From contig NZ_JARFYN010000001.1 in NCBI RefSeq assembly GCF_030272695.1, positions 124,001 through 188,000 on the forward strand: a stretch of 64,000 bases of DNA, in the 5' to 3' direction. Of the stretch, positions 47,781 through 56,530 are shown piece after piece. The DNA is from Martinezella calliandrae. Lineage in GTDB: Bacteria > Pseudomonadota > Alphaproteobacteria > Rhizobiales > Rhizobiaceae. Position numbers and translations under genes: made by a program. The first letter of the stretch is position 1; every line of letters starts with the position of its first letter. Under the pieces are notes generated by a model. That model made no database searches, was not told the origin of the DNA, and saw only the letters and a program-made list of their open reading frames with translations.

Positions 47781-49358
47781 TTACTTGGCGAGCCAGGTCT
47801 TGGTGAAGATATTGTTGCCGAGTGGAATCTGCAGGAAGCCGTTCACCTTCTTGTTCAGAGCCACCGGATATGGCGTCTGATAGAGCGGCACGATCGGCCC
47901 ATCGGCGGTGTAGATCTCCTGGATGCGCGCGTATTCCTCGGCGCGCTTCTTCACATCGATCTCCTTCTGCGAAGCCTCGAACAACTTGTCGGCCTCGTCG
48001 TTCTTCCAACCGGAATGCAGCGCCTGGATATTTGGCGAATAGACGAAGTAGGAGGTGATCTCGTTCGGATCGGCAATATCGTCCGTCCAGGCGGCTTCGC
48101 GCATCGTAAAGATGCCGTCGCGATATTGCTGCGTGCGGCTCGCATTGTCGACCTGCTGCAGCTCGAGCTTGATGCCGAGCGGCGCCCACATCTGCTGCAG
48201 CGCAGTGGCGATGCCGATTTCGTCCTGGTTGCCGGCGAGAACGAGCAAGCTGGTCGCGAAGCCCTTCTCGAAGCCGGCTTCCTTCATCAGCGCCTTCGCC
48301 TTGTCGAGATCATAGGGATAGAGCGGCTTGTCGCCGGAGTGCAGCGGCGTCGCCGACGACATGAAAGACGTCATCGGCGAGCCGACGCCGTGGGTGACGA
48401 TCTGGATGATCGCATCCTTGTTGGCAGCATAGTTCATCGCCTGGCGGACCTTGGAATTCGACAGGGGATTGTCCTTGCCGCCGAGCTGCGGTCGCACATT
48501 CAACGTGATGTATTGGACGCGCGTCGAGGGGAAGAGCTGCATGTTGAGATTGTCAGCCGACTTGAGCTCATCAACACGCGAATAAGGGATGAATTCGGCG
48601 CCGTCGAGTTCACCGGAATTGAGCTTCAGAATGCGGGTCGCGTCATCCGGAATCACCTGAAAGTCGATGCTGTCGAGATAAGGCAGCGGCTTGCCGTCTT
48701 CGCCAACGCCCCAATAATAGGGGTTACGTACCAGCTTCATGTCGGAACCGCGGTCCCAGGATTTCAGCATGAAAGGACCGGAGCCGATCGGGTGATCGCC
48801 GAAGCTCTTCGCCTTGTCGGCATCGGTCGCGCCGGCCGAAGCTTCAAACGCCTTTTGCGGCAGGATCGCCGTGTTGAACACAGTCAACGCCGCCAGGATC
48901 GCCGGATCCGCGTGCTTCAGCTTGATGAGTACGGTCTTGTCGCCCTGCGTCGTGACGTCTTCGATCGAGCTGATGAGAAAGTTCCAGATACCATTCTTGG
49001 GATTGGCCGCGCGCTTCAGCGACCAGGCGACGTCCTCCGGAGTGATCGGCGAGCCGTCGGAGAACTTGATGCCGTCGCGCAGCGTCAGGGTCAGGCTCAA
49101 GCCGTCATCAGCCATTTTCCAGGCCGTGGCGAGGCCGGCCTGCACGCCCTTACCATCGTCGGTCGGCAGAAGTAGCGTATCATAGAGGTTGGACAGGACC
49201 CAGATGTCGACGTTGGCGTCGTTCAGCACCGGATCGAGAAACAGGCTGTCGGCATAGCGACCATAGGTCAAATTGCCGCCGCGCTCGACAGCCAATGCTG
49301 AGAGGCTGGTGCTAAGCAGTAGTGCGGCCGCAAGTGCCGCCTTGGCGATCGTTTTCAT
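47781..49358 (-). CDS. Dpp-family substrate-binding protein
   Basis: 525-residue periplasmic SBP family 5 protein with signal peptide MKTIAKAALAAALLLSTSLSALA. Body: RYADSLFLDPVLNDANVDIWVLSNLYDTLL, GLATAWKMADDGLSLTLTLRDGIKFSDG, PIGSGPFMLKSW. ATG 49358 is preceded by AAGGGGAA; the frame reaches 49418 but the extra residues are not a signal peptide. First gene of the SBP-DppB-C-D-F-M32 operon, divergent from the GntR gene at 49606. Ligand unknown. Confidence 0.94.
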   Translation of the reverse strand: MKTIAKAALAAALLLSTSLSALAVERGGNLTYGRYADSLFLDPVLNDANVDIWVLSNLYDTLLLPTDDGKGVQAGLATAWKMADDGLSLTLTLRDGIKFSDGSPITPEDVAWSLKRAANPKNGIWNFLISSIEDVTTQGDKTVLIKLKHADPAILAALTVFNTAILPQKAFEASAGATDADKAKSFGDHPIGSGPFMLKSWDRGSDMKLVRNPYYWGVGEDGKPLPYLDSIDFQVIPDDATRILKLNSGELDGAEFIPYSRVDELKSADNLNMQLFPSTRVQYITLNVRPQLGGKDNPLSNSKVRQAMNYAANKDAIIQIVTHGVGSPMTSFMSSATPLHSGDKPLYPYDLDKAKALMKEAGFEKGFATSLLVLAGNQDEIGIATALQQMWAPLGIKLELQQVDNASRTQQYRDGIFTMREAAWTDDIADPNEITSYFVYSPNIQALHSGWKNDEADKLFEASQKEIDVKKRAEEYARIQEIYTADGPIVPLYQTPYPVALNKKVNGFLQIPLGNNIFTKTWLAK

Positions 49359-49392
49359 GGAATTCCCCTTGTTCTTGTGAACGCTTTTAAGT

Positions 49393-49410
49393 GTTATTAT
49401 TGGATATAAC
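49393..49410. promoter_or_regulatory. Candidate GntR site A in the divergent promoter
   Basis: GTTAT-N8-ATAAC inverted repeat (18 bp) 35 bases before the binding-protein start. Shares 13 of 18 positions with the element at 49568-49585. The two flank the divergent promoter, as expected for sites of the GntR regulator encoded next to them. Confidence 0.5.
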
Positions 49411-49567
49411 GATTTCACGCGTTCTTTTAGGTGTCAACCGCTTTTTCAGGGCCCAAAAGGCGGAGGCGATTGGCGTGACGCGATCATAAAAGCTGCTTAT
49501 ATTCGTGCCCGTTCGGGATCCTATCTCGGAGTAGTTGACAGGCTCCATCTGCGGCGTCAGGATAACT

Positions 49568-49585
49568 GTCACAATTGATTATAAC
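49568..49585. promoter_or_regulatory. Candidate GntR site B in the divergent promoter
   Basis: GTCACAATTGATTATAAC, matching site A (49393-49410) at 13 of 18 positions including the ATAAC arm. It ends 20 bases before the GntR gene start, consistent with autoregulation. Confidence 0.45.
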
Positions 49586-49605
49586 AGCTAACACGAACGG
49601 CATTC

Positions 49606-50655
49606 ATGGAGTTCTTTGTCGATCGCGAGCTGCCTGTGCCATTGCGTACGCAGCTCCACGGCCTCATCGAATACGGCATTGCCTGCGGCGAGCTCACCCC
49701 CGGCGAGATATTGCCGTCGGTACGCGAGCTGGCGGAAAAAATCGGCGTTGCGCCCATGACCGTAAGCCAGGTCTATGCCGACCTCAAGGCCGCAGGCCTG
49801 ATCGATGCGCGGCAGGGCTCCGGTACCTTCGTCACCGACAGCCTGCAGGCCCGTCTTGCCGGCCGCGCCGATGCCAGTGGATTGCACCGCCATATCGACC
49901 AGATGATCGACGAAGCCCGCGCGCTCGGCATCCGTTCGGCTGAACTCGTCTCGCTCGTCAGCGCCCGGGTCTTCTATCGCGACAGCATCGGCCCGCGGAT
50001 GCGCATCGTCATGGTCGGCCTCTTTCCCGATGCGACGGCAAGCTATGCCCGCTTCATCGCCGCCCGCCTTGGCCGTAGCGTCACAGTCGAGCCGCTGACC
50101 ATCGCCGCCATCGAGCTCCAGAAGGACGCCAAGGCTCGGGCCAATTCCGCAGATCTCGCCATCACCTTTGCCAACCGCCATCGCGAAGTCGCGATGCTGC
50201 TGCCGAACACGAAGGTCGTGACGGTCAGCTTCACGCCGTCGGAAGAGACGCGCAGGGCGCTGGCTTCGCTGGATTCGCTAGCCTCCATCGCGGTCATCTC
50301 CCGCTTTCCGGATTTTCTGCCGATCATGAAAAGCGGTGTGCAGCGCTTTGCGCCGCATATCAGCGAAATTTCCGCCGGTACGCTGGAAACGCCGGGGCTG
50401 GACGCCCTGATCGCCCGCGCGAGCGTCGTAATCTATGCATCGGGTGCGGAGGCCGTCATCGCGCATCTGCCGCAAGGCATGGCGGCGATCGAATACCGCC
50501 ACGCTCCCGACATCGCCGATATCGAACGTGTCATCGTCCCCATCCTCCGCGCTGCAGGCATTCAGCCGCAGTCGGCTGATACGCCCGTCGCAAAACGGGC
50601 GTTCGAAGCTACAACTGCGCCATCTGTCCGCTCGGATGTCGAAGAGACGCAGTAA
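49606..50655 (+). CDS. GntR-family regulator with large C-terminal sensor domain
   Basis: 349 residues. The first 75 form a GntR winged helix close to the YtrA type (LRTQLHGLIEYGIACGELTPGEILPSVRELAEKIGVAPMTVSQVYADLKAAGLI), but YtrA proteins are only about 130 residues. Here about 250 more follow, with a segment RMRIVMVGLFPDATASYARFIAARLG and alternating alpha/beta character (TKVVTVSFTPS, SIAVISRFPDF, SVVIYASGAEAVIAHLP) resembling a periplasmic-binding-like sensor. It is divergent from the Dpp/M32 operon and lies 89 bases before the creatininase operon, so it is the probable controller of both. Inducer unknown. Confidence 0.85.
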   Translation: MEFFVDRELPVPLRTQLHGLIEYGIACGELTPGEILPSVRELAEKIGVAPMTVSQVYADLKAAGLIDARQGSGTFVTDSLQARLAGRADASGLHRHIDQMIDEARALGIRSAELVSLVSARVFYRDSIGPRMRIVMVGLFPDATASYARFIAARLGRSVTVEPLTIAAIELQKDAKARANSADLAITFANRHREVAMLLPNTKVVTVSFTPSEETRRALASLDSLASIAVISRFPDFLPIMKSGVQRFAPHISEISAGTLETPGLDALIARASVVIYASGAEAVIAHLPQGMAAIEYRHAPDIADIERVIVPILRAAGIQPQSADTPVAKRAFEATTAPSVRSDVEETQ

Positions 50656-50744
50656 CACTTTGAAAAAGCGCATGCATCCGCTGAAGGTCGGTGATTTTCG
50701 GGGTTGCGTCCTAATGAATAAGAGTGGGAACAGGAGAAGACATC

Positions 50745-51446
50745 ATGAGAGTTTCCGAATGCAACTGGCAGCAGATCGAAGCCTATTTGAAGAATGACGA
50801 CCGCGCGATCCTGCCGCTCGGCAGCACCGAGCAGCACGCCCAGCTTTCTCTTTCGGTCGATTCGATTCTGTCGGAACGCGTCGCCGTCGAGGCGGCCGAA
50901 CTGCTCGGCATTCCGGTTTTCCCGGTCGTCGCCTATGGCATCACGCCCTATTTCCTCGCTTTTCCGGGCACGATCAGCCTGCGCCAGGAAACCTACATCC
51001 GCATCGTCCGTGATATCCTCGATGGCCTGCGCCTGCAGGGCTTCCGCCGCATCTTGATCGTGAACGGCCATGGCGGCAACCAGCCGGCAGGCAGCCTCGC
51101 CGCCGAATGGATGGCCGACAACCCGGATACATCCGTTAAATTCCACAATTGGTGGAACGCGCCGCAGACCTTTGCGAAGGTCCAGGAGATCGACACCGTT
51201 GCCTCGCACGCGTCGTGGATGGAGAACTTTGCTTGGACGCGCCTGCCCGGCACCGTTTTCCCGACGCAGCAGAAGCCGATGGTCGACCTTGCCCTTATGC
51301 GTGCCATGTCGCCCGCCGGCGTCAAGACGCTTCTCGGCGACGGCAATTTTGGCGGTTACTACAAGCGGTCGGATGAGGAAATGCAGGCGATCTGGGATGT
51401 CGCGGTCAAGGAAACCCGCGCCCTGCTCGAAGGAGCATGGGCATGA
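50745..51446 (+). CDS. Creatininase-family amidohydrolase
   Basis: 233-residue metal-dependent hydrolase. Motifs: LPLGSTEQHAQLSLSVDSILSERVA (metal ligands Glu, His, Asp), RILIVNGHGGNQ (His), and SHASWMENFAWTRLP (Glu of the family's HAxxxET position). Members open cyclic amides (creatinine) or act on formamide-type intermediates (MftE-like). ATG 50745 has AGGAGA seven bases upstream; the frame starts at 50724 but that is less likely. First gene of a four-gene operon joined by ATGA/GTGA overlaps. Confidence 0.9.
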   Translation: MRVSECNWQQIEAYLKNDDRAILPLGSTEQHAQLSLSVDSILSERVAVEAAELLGIPVFPVVAYGITPYFLAFPGTISLRQETYIRIVRDILDGLRLQGFRRILIVNGHGGNQPAGSLAAEWMADNPDTSVKFHNWWNAPQTFAKVQEIDTVASHASWMENFAWTRLPGTVFPTQQKPMVDLALMRAMSPAGVKTLLGDGNFGGYYKRSDEEMQAIWDVAVKETRALLEGAWA

Positions 51447-52462
51447 CCAAACCGATCCTGATCTGGGGCGCCGGCGCAATCGGCGGCACTCTCGGCGCTT
51501 CCTTCATTCGCGCCGGGCATGAGGCGATCTTCGTCGACAGCGCCGCCGACCATGTCGCGGCCATCAACGCCGAAGGCTTGCGGATAGACGGTCCGATCTA
51601 TCAGGACACCGTCAAGGCCAAGGCCTATCTGCCGGAAGAGCTCGAAGGCACGTTCGACCGCATCTTCCTCTGCGTCAAAGCTCATCATACGGCGGCTGCC
51701 GCCACTGCGCTCAAGCCGCATATCGCCGCCGACGGCTATGTCGTCTCGGCCCAGAACGGTCTGAACGAGAACGTCATGGCAGTTATTATCGGCAAAGAGC
51801 GTGTCGTCGGCTGCTTCGTCAATTTCGGCGCGGATTATCTCGAACCGGGCGTGGTGCACTATAGCGGCTATGGCGCCGTTGTCGTCGGTGAACTCGACGG
51901 AAAGCGAACGCCGCGCATCGAGGCAATCCATGCGCTGATGTCGCAGTTCGAGCCGAAAGCTGTTTTGACCGACAATATCTGGGGCTACCTCTGGGGCAAG
52001 CTGATCTATGGCGCGCTGCTGTTCGGAACGGCGTTGACCAACGACAGCATTGCCGACGTGCTCGCCAACCCAGCCTATCGGCCGGTGCTGACAAAGCTCG
52101 CGCACGAAATCGGAAAGGTGGCAGAAGCTCAGCACATTGTGACCGAAGCCTTCAACGGCTTCGATCCGGCCGCATTTGCCCCTTCTGCCCCGGCGGGGGA
52201 GACTGCGCGTTCCTTCGATGAGATGGTGGTGCATAACCGCAAGTCGGCGAAATCCCATTCCGGCATCTGGCGCGATCTCGCCATCCGCAAGCGCAGGACG
52301 GAAGTCGATGCGCAGGTGTTGCCGGTGGTCGAAATCGGTCGCTTGCTCGGTGTTCCCACGCCTTTGGCGGCCAAGGTCGTGACCATGATCCATGAGATCG
52401 AGGACGGCAAACGGCCGCTCGATCTCGCCAATCTCGATGATCTCGCGAGGGCAGCAGCGTGA
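51443..52462 (+). CDS. Ketopantoate-reductase-like oxidoreductase (ApbA/PanE family)
   Basis: 339 residues. N-terminal Rossmann fold KPILIWGAGAIGGTLGASFIRAGHEAIFVD (GxGxxG), lysine in KAHHTAAAAT, and C-terminal helical domain with LWGKLIYGALLFGTALTNDSI. Predicted NAD(P)H-dependent reduction of a 2-oxo acid. The usual role is in pantothenate synthesis, but the position between creatininase, SDR and peptidase genes points to a catabolic substrate. ATG 51443 (ATGA overlap) is preferred to ATG 51437. Confidence 0.85.
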   Translation: MTKPILIWGAGAIGGTLGASFIRAGHEAIFVDSAADHVAAINAEGLRIDGPIYQDTVKAKAYLPEELEGTFDRIFLCVKAHHTAAAATALKPHIAADGYVVSAQNGLNENVMAVIIGKERVVGCFVNFGADYLEPGVVHYSGYGAVVVGELDGKRTPRIEAIHALMSQFEPKAVLTDNIWGYLWGKLIYGALLFGTALTNDSIADVLANPAYRPVLTKLAHEIGKVAEAQHIVTEAFNGFDPAAFAPSAPAGETARSFDEMVVHNRKSAKSHSGIWRDLAIRKRRTEVDAQVLPVVEIGRLLGVPTPLAAKVVTMIHEIEDGKRPLDLANLDDLARAAA

Positions 52463-53217
52463 ACATTACCTTCGACGGCAAGACCGTCATCGTCACCGGT
52501 GCCGCCCACGGTTTCGGCCGCGCCATTGCACAAGGCTTCGCCGCCCGCGGCGCAACGGTTCATATCTGCGACATTAACGAAGCCGGCCTTGAGGAAACGT
52601 TGAAACTTTGCGGCAGCAAGACCACGGCGCACATCCTTGATGTCGGCAATCGCACCGCCGCGCAGGAAACTGTCGCCAAGATCGCGGCCGCTTCCGTTAC
52701 GATCGACGTCCTCGTCAACAATGCCGGCGGCGTGCGCGGCCAGATTGGCCGTCCCATAGAGGAGATCTCCGCAAGCGACTGGCAGACCATCTTCGATGTC
52801 AATCTCTCCGGCGCCTTCTTCATGTCCCAGGCGGTCGCGCCGACCATGAAGGCCCAGAAATCCGGCCGCATCGTCAATATTTCCAGCGGCGCCGGCCTCG
52901 GCATTTCGCTGACCGGCATCCAGGCTTATGCCAGCGCCAAAGCCGGGCAGATCGGTCTGACGCGGCAGCTCGCCCATGAACTCGGCCCCTGGAACATCAC
53001 CGTCAACAATGTCGCTCCTGGCTTCATCCGTTCGAACCCGACCACGGAACGGCAATGGGAGGCAATGGCCGAGGAAGGTCAGGCGAAACTTCTGCAGAAC
53101 ATTGCCCTGAAGCGGCTCGGCAAACCCGAGGATATCGCTGCCATGGTGATGTTCTTTGCATCCGACTTCGCCGGCTGGGTCTCCGGCCAGGTGATCAGCG
53201 TGGATGGCGGCAAATGA
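52459..53217 (+). CDS. Short-chain dehydrogenase/reductase
   Basis: 252-residue classical SDR: cofactor loop VTGAAHGFGRAIAQGFAARG (TGxxxGxG), NNAGG, catalytic Ser in NISSGAGLG, and YASAKAG (YxxxK). Start is GTG 52459, which overlaps the stop of the previous gene (GTGA). The stop overlaps the next ATG. Acts as an alcohol dehydrogenase or ketone reductase on the operon's unknown intermediate. Confidence 0.92.
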   Translation: MNITFDGKTVIVTGAAHGFGRAIAQGFAARGATVHICDINEAGLEETLKLCGSKTTAHILDVGNRTAAQETVAKIAAASVTIDVLVNNAGGVRGQIGRPIEEISASDWQTIFDVNLSGAFFMSQAVAPTMKAQKSGRIVNISSGAGLGISLTGIQAYASAKAGQIGLTRQLAHELGPWNITVNNVAPGFIRSNPTTERQWEAMAEEGQAKLLQNIALKRLGKPEDIAAMVMFFASDFAGWVSGQVISVDGGK

Positions 53218-54590
53218 GCGGCGTCGAAACCTATCTCAATGAGCATTTTGGTGCGGCGCTGGAAGACCTCAAGGCCTTCTGCCGCATCCCAAGCGTCAGC
53301 ACCGATCCGGCCTATGCCGACGGCATCGCCAAGGCAGCGGCCTTTGTCGCCGAGCGACTGACGCGGGCAGGCTTCATCAATGTCGAACAGCTCGCAACCG
53401 GTGGTCATCCCGCCGTCTTCGGCGAGATCATCACCGATCCCAATCTGCCGACCTTCCTCGTCTACGGGCACTATGACGTGCAGCCGCCTGACCCCTTCGA
53501 TAAGTGGAAGACGAAGCCCTTCGAGCCGGACGAACGCGACGGCCGGCTTTACGCTCGCGGTGTCTCCGACGATAAGGGACCGCTATTGATCCCGATCCTC
53601 GTCGCGGAAGCCTATATGCGTGCCGAAGGCGGCCTACCGGTCAATCTCAAGGTGCTGATCGAAGGCGAAGAAGAATCCGGCAGCCCGCATTTCGACGGCA
53701 CGCTGCAGACCTATCGCGACCGCCTCGGCTGCGATCTGGTCATATCGGCCGATGGCGCGATGTGGCGTCCGGACCGCCCGTCGATGACGGTCGCCAGCCG
53801 CGGCCTGGTCGCTTTCGAAGTGACGGTCACCGGCGCCTCCAAGGATCTGCATTCCGGTCGCCATGGCGGCAGTGCTCCCAATCCGATCAGCGCTCTCTCC
53901 AAGCTCATCGCGTCGCTGCATGGAGACGACGGCCGCGTCGCTGTCGAAGGCTATCTCGATGACACCAGCTCGCCAGATGCCCGCATCATTGCGGCGATCG
54001 AGGCGGCAAACTTCGAAGCTAATGCCTATTACCGCGAGATCGGCTCGCCGAAGCCGGACCCGATCGAAAGCGGCCGTGAGCTGCTGATGCGGCAATGGCT
54101 GGAGCCGACGCTGGAGTTCAACGGCATCTCCGGTGGCTATCAAGGCAAGGGCACCAAGACGGTCATCCCCACGACGGCGAGCGTCAAGATCACCTGTCGC
54201 CTAGTCGCCGGCCAGATTCCCGACCATGTCGTCGACGTGGTCACCCGGCATCTGAAGGCCCGGCTGCCGGCCGGCTTCGCGCTCGATGTCCATCGCCATG
54301 GACCTGGCAGCGAAGCCTTTTTCATCGATCCCGACCTGCCTGCGCTGCAGGTGGCGGAAGAGGTGCTCGGCGAATTGCTCGGCCAGCCGCCGCTGCGAGT
54401 CGCCATGGGCGCGACGATTCCAATCGGTGCTTCCTTCCGCAAACATCTCGGCACCGACGCGTTCTTCTTCTCCTTCTCCACATCGGACGAAGACTATCAC
54501 GCGCCTAACGAGTTCTTCCGCCTCGCCAACTTCCGCCTCGGCTTGACCGCATGGGCAAAGTTGTTGCGGAGATTGCCGCAGGTGACCTAA
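53214..54590 (+). CDS. M20-family dipeptidase/peptidase
   Basis: 458-residue zinc peptidase. Metal-site motifs: LVYGHYDVQPPDPFDKWKTKPFEP (His, Asp), YARGVSDDKGPLL (Asp), IEGEEESGSPHFD (Glu pair), and SADGAMWRPDRP (Asp), with a dimerisation domain between. Acts on dipeptides or N-acylamino acids in the cytoplasm. ATG 53214 overlaps the SDR stop; the longer frame to 53055 lies inside it. Last gene of the operon. Confidence 0.93.
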   Translation: MSGVETYLNEHFGAALEDLKAFCRIPSVSTDPAYADGIAKAAAFVAERLTRAGFINVEQLATGGHPAVFGEIITDPNLPTFLVYGHYDVQPPDPFDKWKTKPFEPDERDGRLYARGVSDDKGPLLIPILVAEAYMRAEGGLPVNLKVLIEGEEESGSPHFDGTLQTYRDRLGCDLVISADGAMWRPDRPSMTVASRGLVAFEVTVTGASKDLHSGRHGGSAPNPISALSKLIASLHGDDGRVAVEGYLDDTSSPDARIIAAIEAANFEANAYYREIGSPKPDPIESGRELLMRQWLEPTLEFNGISGGYQGKGTKTVIPTTASVKITCRLVAGQIPDHVVDVVTRHLKARLPAGFALDVHRHGPGSEAFFIDPDLPALQVAEEVLGELLGQPPLRVAMGATIPIGASFRKHLGTDAFFFSFSTSDEDYHAPNEFFRLANFRLGLTAWAKLLRRLPQVT

Positions 54591-54605
54591 AGCAGTTTCG
54601 GGGCA

Positions 54606-55056
54606 CTACTGCGCCTTGCGTGGCGGCCCGGCGGAGCGGCGCTCGATGATGCGGGACGCGATCTGTACGCGTCTCGCCGGCCCTTCGCGCAGTTTCGGCG
54701 TACGGATGCGCTCTAACAACAATTGCAGTCCGACGATGCCGATCTCCTGTCCTTCCACACGCACGGTCGTCAATTGCGGCGATATCTGCGTCGCAGGCGA
54801 GAAATCGCCGAAGCCGATGACGGAAATCTCGTCGGGAATCCGGTAGCCAAGGCCAAGAAGCTCCGACATCACGGTGAGCGCAAGCCGTCGTGAGCGCAGA
54901 AAAAGGCAGTCGGGTGTATGCCTTTCGCCTTCAGCGCCTTCAACGCATCCACAAATCCGCCTTGCTCCTCGAATTCCATCACATGTAACGTCACGTCATC
55001 TCGTTTTTCCATGATTTCGCGTGCGCCGTAGAACCGTTCCATCCGGCCTCGATAGC
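54606..55056 (-). pseudogene. LacI-family regulator, 5'-deleted and frameshifted
   Basis: Only the C-terminal effector domain remains. One frame gives IGYRGRMERFYGAREIMEK...LKAKGIHPTAFFCAHDGL (about 55,055 to 54,882), a second gives TVMSELLGLGYRIPDEISVIGFGDFSPATQIS and the end at 54606. The frame changes near 54880-54882: TTG-CGC needs one extra base to read DGLALTVM. The DNA-binding half is missing; upstream sequence at 55,059 is an ABC ATPase gene on the other strand. Not functional. Confidence 0.88.
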
Positions 55057-55058
55057 CG

Positions 55059-55589
55059 ATGCTCAATCCACGCCTGACGGTCAAGGAGGTGATCGGCGAT
55101 CCGCTGGTTGTCAACGGCCTCGCCAAGGGCAAGGCGCTAGAAGCGCGCGTCGGGGAACTCATGCGCCTCGTCGGCCTCGACCCAATGATGATAGAGCGCT
55201 ATCCGCACGCCTTTTCCGGCGGCCAGCGCCAGCGCATCGGCATCGCCCGCGCGCTCGCCCTCGACCCAAAGATCATCATCGCCGACGAAGCGACCTCGGC
55301 ACTCGACGTCTCGATCCGCAGCCAGATTCTCGACCTGCTGCTTGATATCCGCAAACGACTGAACCTCAGCTTCCTGTTCATTTCGCACGATATTTCCGTG
55401 ATCCGCTATTTTTGCGATCGGGTGGCAGTCATGCATCGCGGCAGGATCGTCGAAATTGGTGAGGCGGAACAGATTTGCACCGCGCCGAACGAAGCCTATA
55501 CCAAGAGTCTCATCTCCGCTGTTCCGAACCCCGATCCGCGCGACAAGCGCATGCTGCATCGGCAGCGCTTCAACGCACCCGCTCTTTGA
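55059..55589 (+). pseudogene. Dpp-type ABC ATPase, C-terminal remnant
   Basis: Begins within the Q-loop region (LNPRLTVKEVIGDPLVVNG, normally preceded by FQDPYSS) and lacks Walker A. It retains signature [15 protein letters not shown], Walker B IIIADEATSALD and FISHD, ending at TGA 55589. Without a nucleotide-binding P-loop it cannot work. It abuts the truncated LacI gene at about 55,055, the mark of a deletion that removed the start of both genes and presumably the rest of a transporter operon. Confidence 0.9.
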
Positions 55590-55591
55590 GG

Positions 55592-56383
55592 ATGAAATAC
55601 GTGCCGAAATTTTCCGCGAACCTCTCCTTTCTTTATCAGGACCTGCCTTTCCTCGACCGTTTTGCTGCGGCCGCGAGGGACGGCTTCATGGGCCTAGAAT
55701 ATTTGGGACCCTATGCCGAACCCAAGGAAATGGTAGTCGATGCATTGAAGGCCAACGGCCTGACGCAAGTGCTCTTCAACCTGCCGTCGGGCGATTGGGC
55801 CGGCGGCGAGCGTGGCATTGCTTGTCTGCCGGACCGTGTAGATGAGTTTCGCGACGGAGTGGCCGCAGCGCTCGATTATGCGGCAGTCCTCGATTGCAAA
55901 CGGCTGAACGTCATCTCCGGCCTTGTTCCTAAGGATGATGCCGACCTCGAAACGCTGGAACGCGTGCTGGTCGACAATCTCCGCTACGCCGCGCCGCGGA
56001 TGGCCGATGCTGGCATCAAACTCTTGATCGAGCCGATCAATCTCCGCGACATGCCGGGCTTTTTCCTGTCGACGACAGATCATGCCGAGCGCATCCTCGA
56101 GAAGGTCGGCTCCGACAATCTCTATATCCAGTATGACTTTTACCACATGCAGATCATGCAGGGCGACCTGATGCAGACCTTCGAGCGACTGATGGATCGC
56201 ATCGCCCATGTGCAGCTCGCCGACAACCCAGGCCGCAACGAACCGGGCACGGGCGAGATCAACTACGGCTTCATCCTCAGCGAGCTCGACCGCCTGGGCT
56301 ACGACGGCTGGGTCGGCTGCGAATACAGGCCCAAGGCCGGCACCACGGAAGGTCTCGGCTGGATGAGACTCTACCGAATGTGA
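55592..56383 (+). CDS. Hydroxypyruvate isomerase-family (Hyi/OtnI-like) TIM-barrel protein
   Basis: 263-residue TIM-barrel isomerase: PKFSANLSFLYQDLPFLDRFAAAARDGFMGLEYLGPY opens in the Hyi manner; GIKLLIEPINLRDMPGFFLSTTDHA carries a catalytic Glu; YIQYDFYHMQIMQGDL and HVQLADNPGRNEPGTGEINYGFIL carry further metal-site residues, all intact. Converts hydroxypyruvate to tartronate semialdehyde or a related 2-oxo-tetronate step. Its ATG is two bases after the ABC remnant's stop with GAGGA. It survives intact in an otherwise decayed operon; without its original promoter, expression is uncertain. Confidence 0.85.
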   Translation: MKYVPKFSANLSFLYQDLPFLDRFAAAARDGFMGLEYLGPYAEPKEMVVDALKANGLTQVLFNLPSGDWAGGERGIACLPDRVDEFRDGVAAALDYAAVLDCKRLNVISGLVPKDDADLETLERVLVDNLRYAAPRMADAGIKLLIEPINLRDMPGFFLSTTDHAERILEKVGSDNLYIQYDFYHMQIMQGDLMQTFERLMDRIAHVQLADNPGRNEPGTGEINYGFILSELDRLGYDGWVGCEYRPKAGTTEGLGWMRLYRM

Positions 56384-56530
56384 GGACGCGATGATGGTCA
56401 GGGAGACGCCGCTCTAACCCGGAACCTCTTCAAGAAAACAAGCCGCCCGCAAGACCAATTACTGCTGAACTGAAGCGACCTTCGGGCGGCGAAGCTTTGC
56501 CCGACTGACCGATTGAAGAAGGACCCTGCC

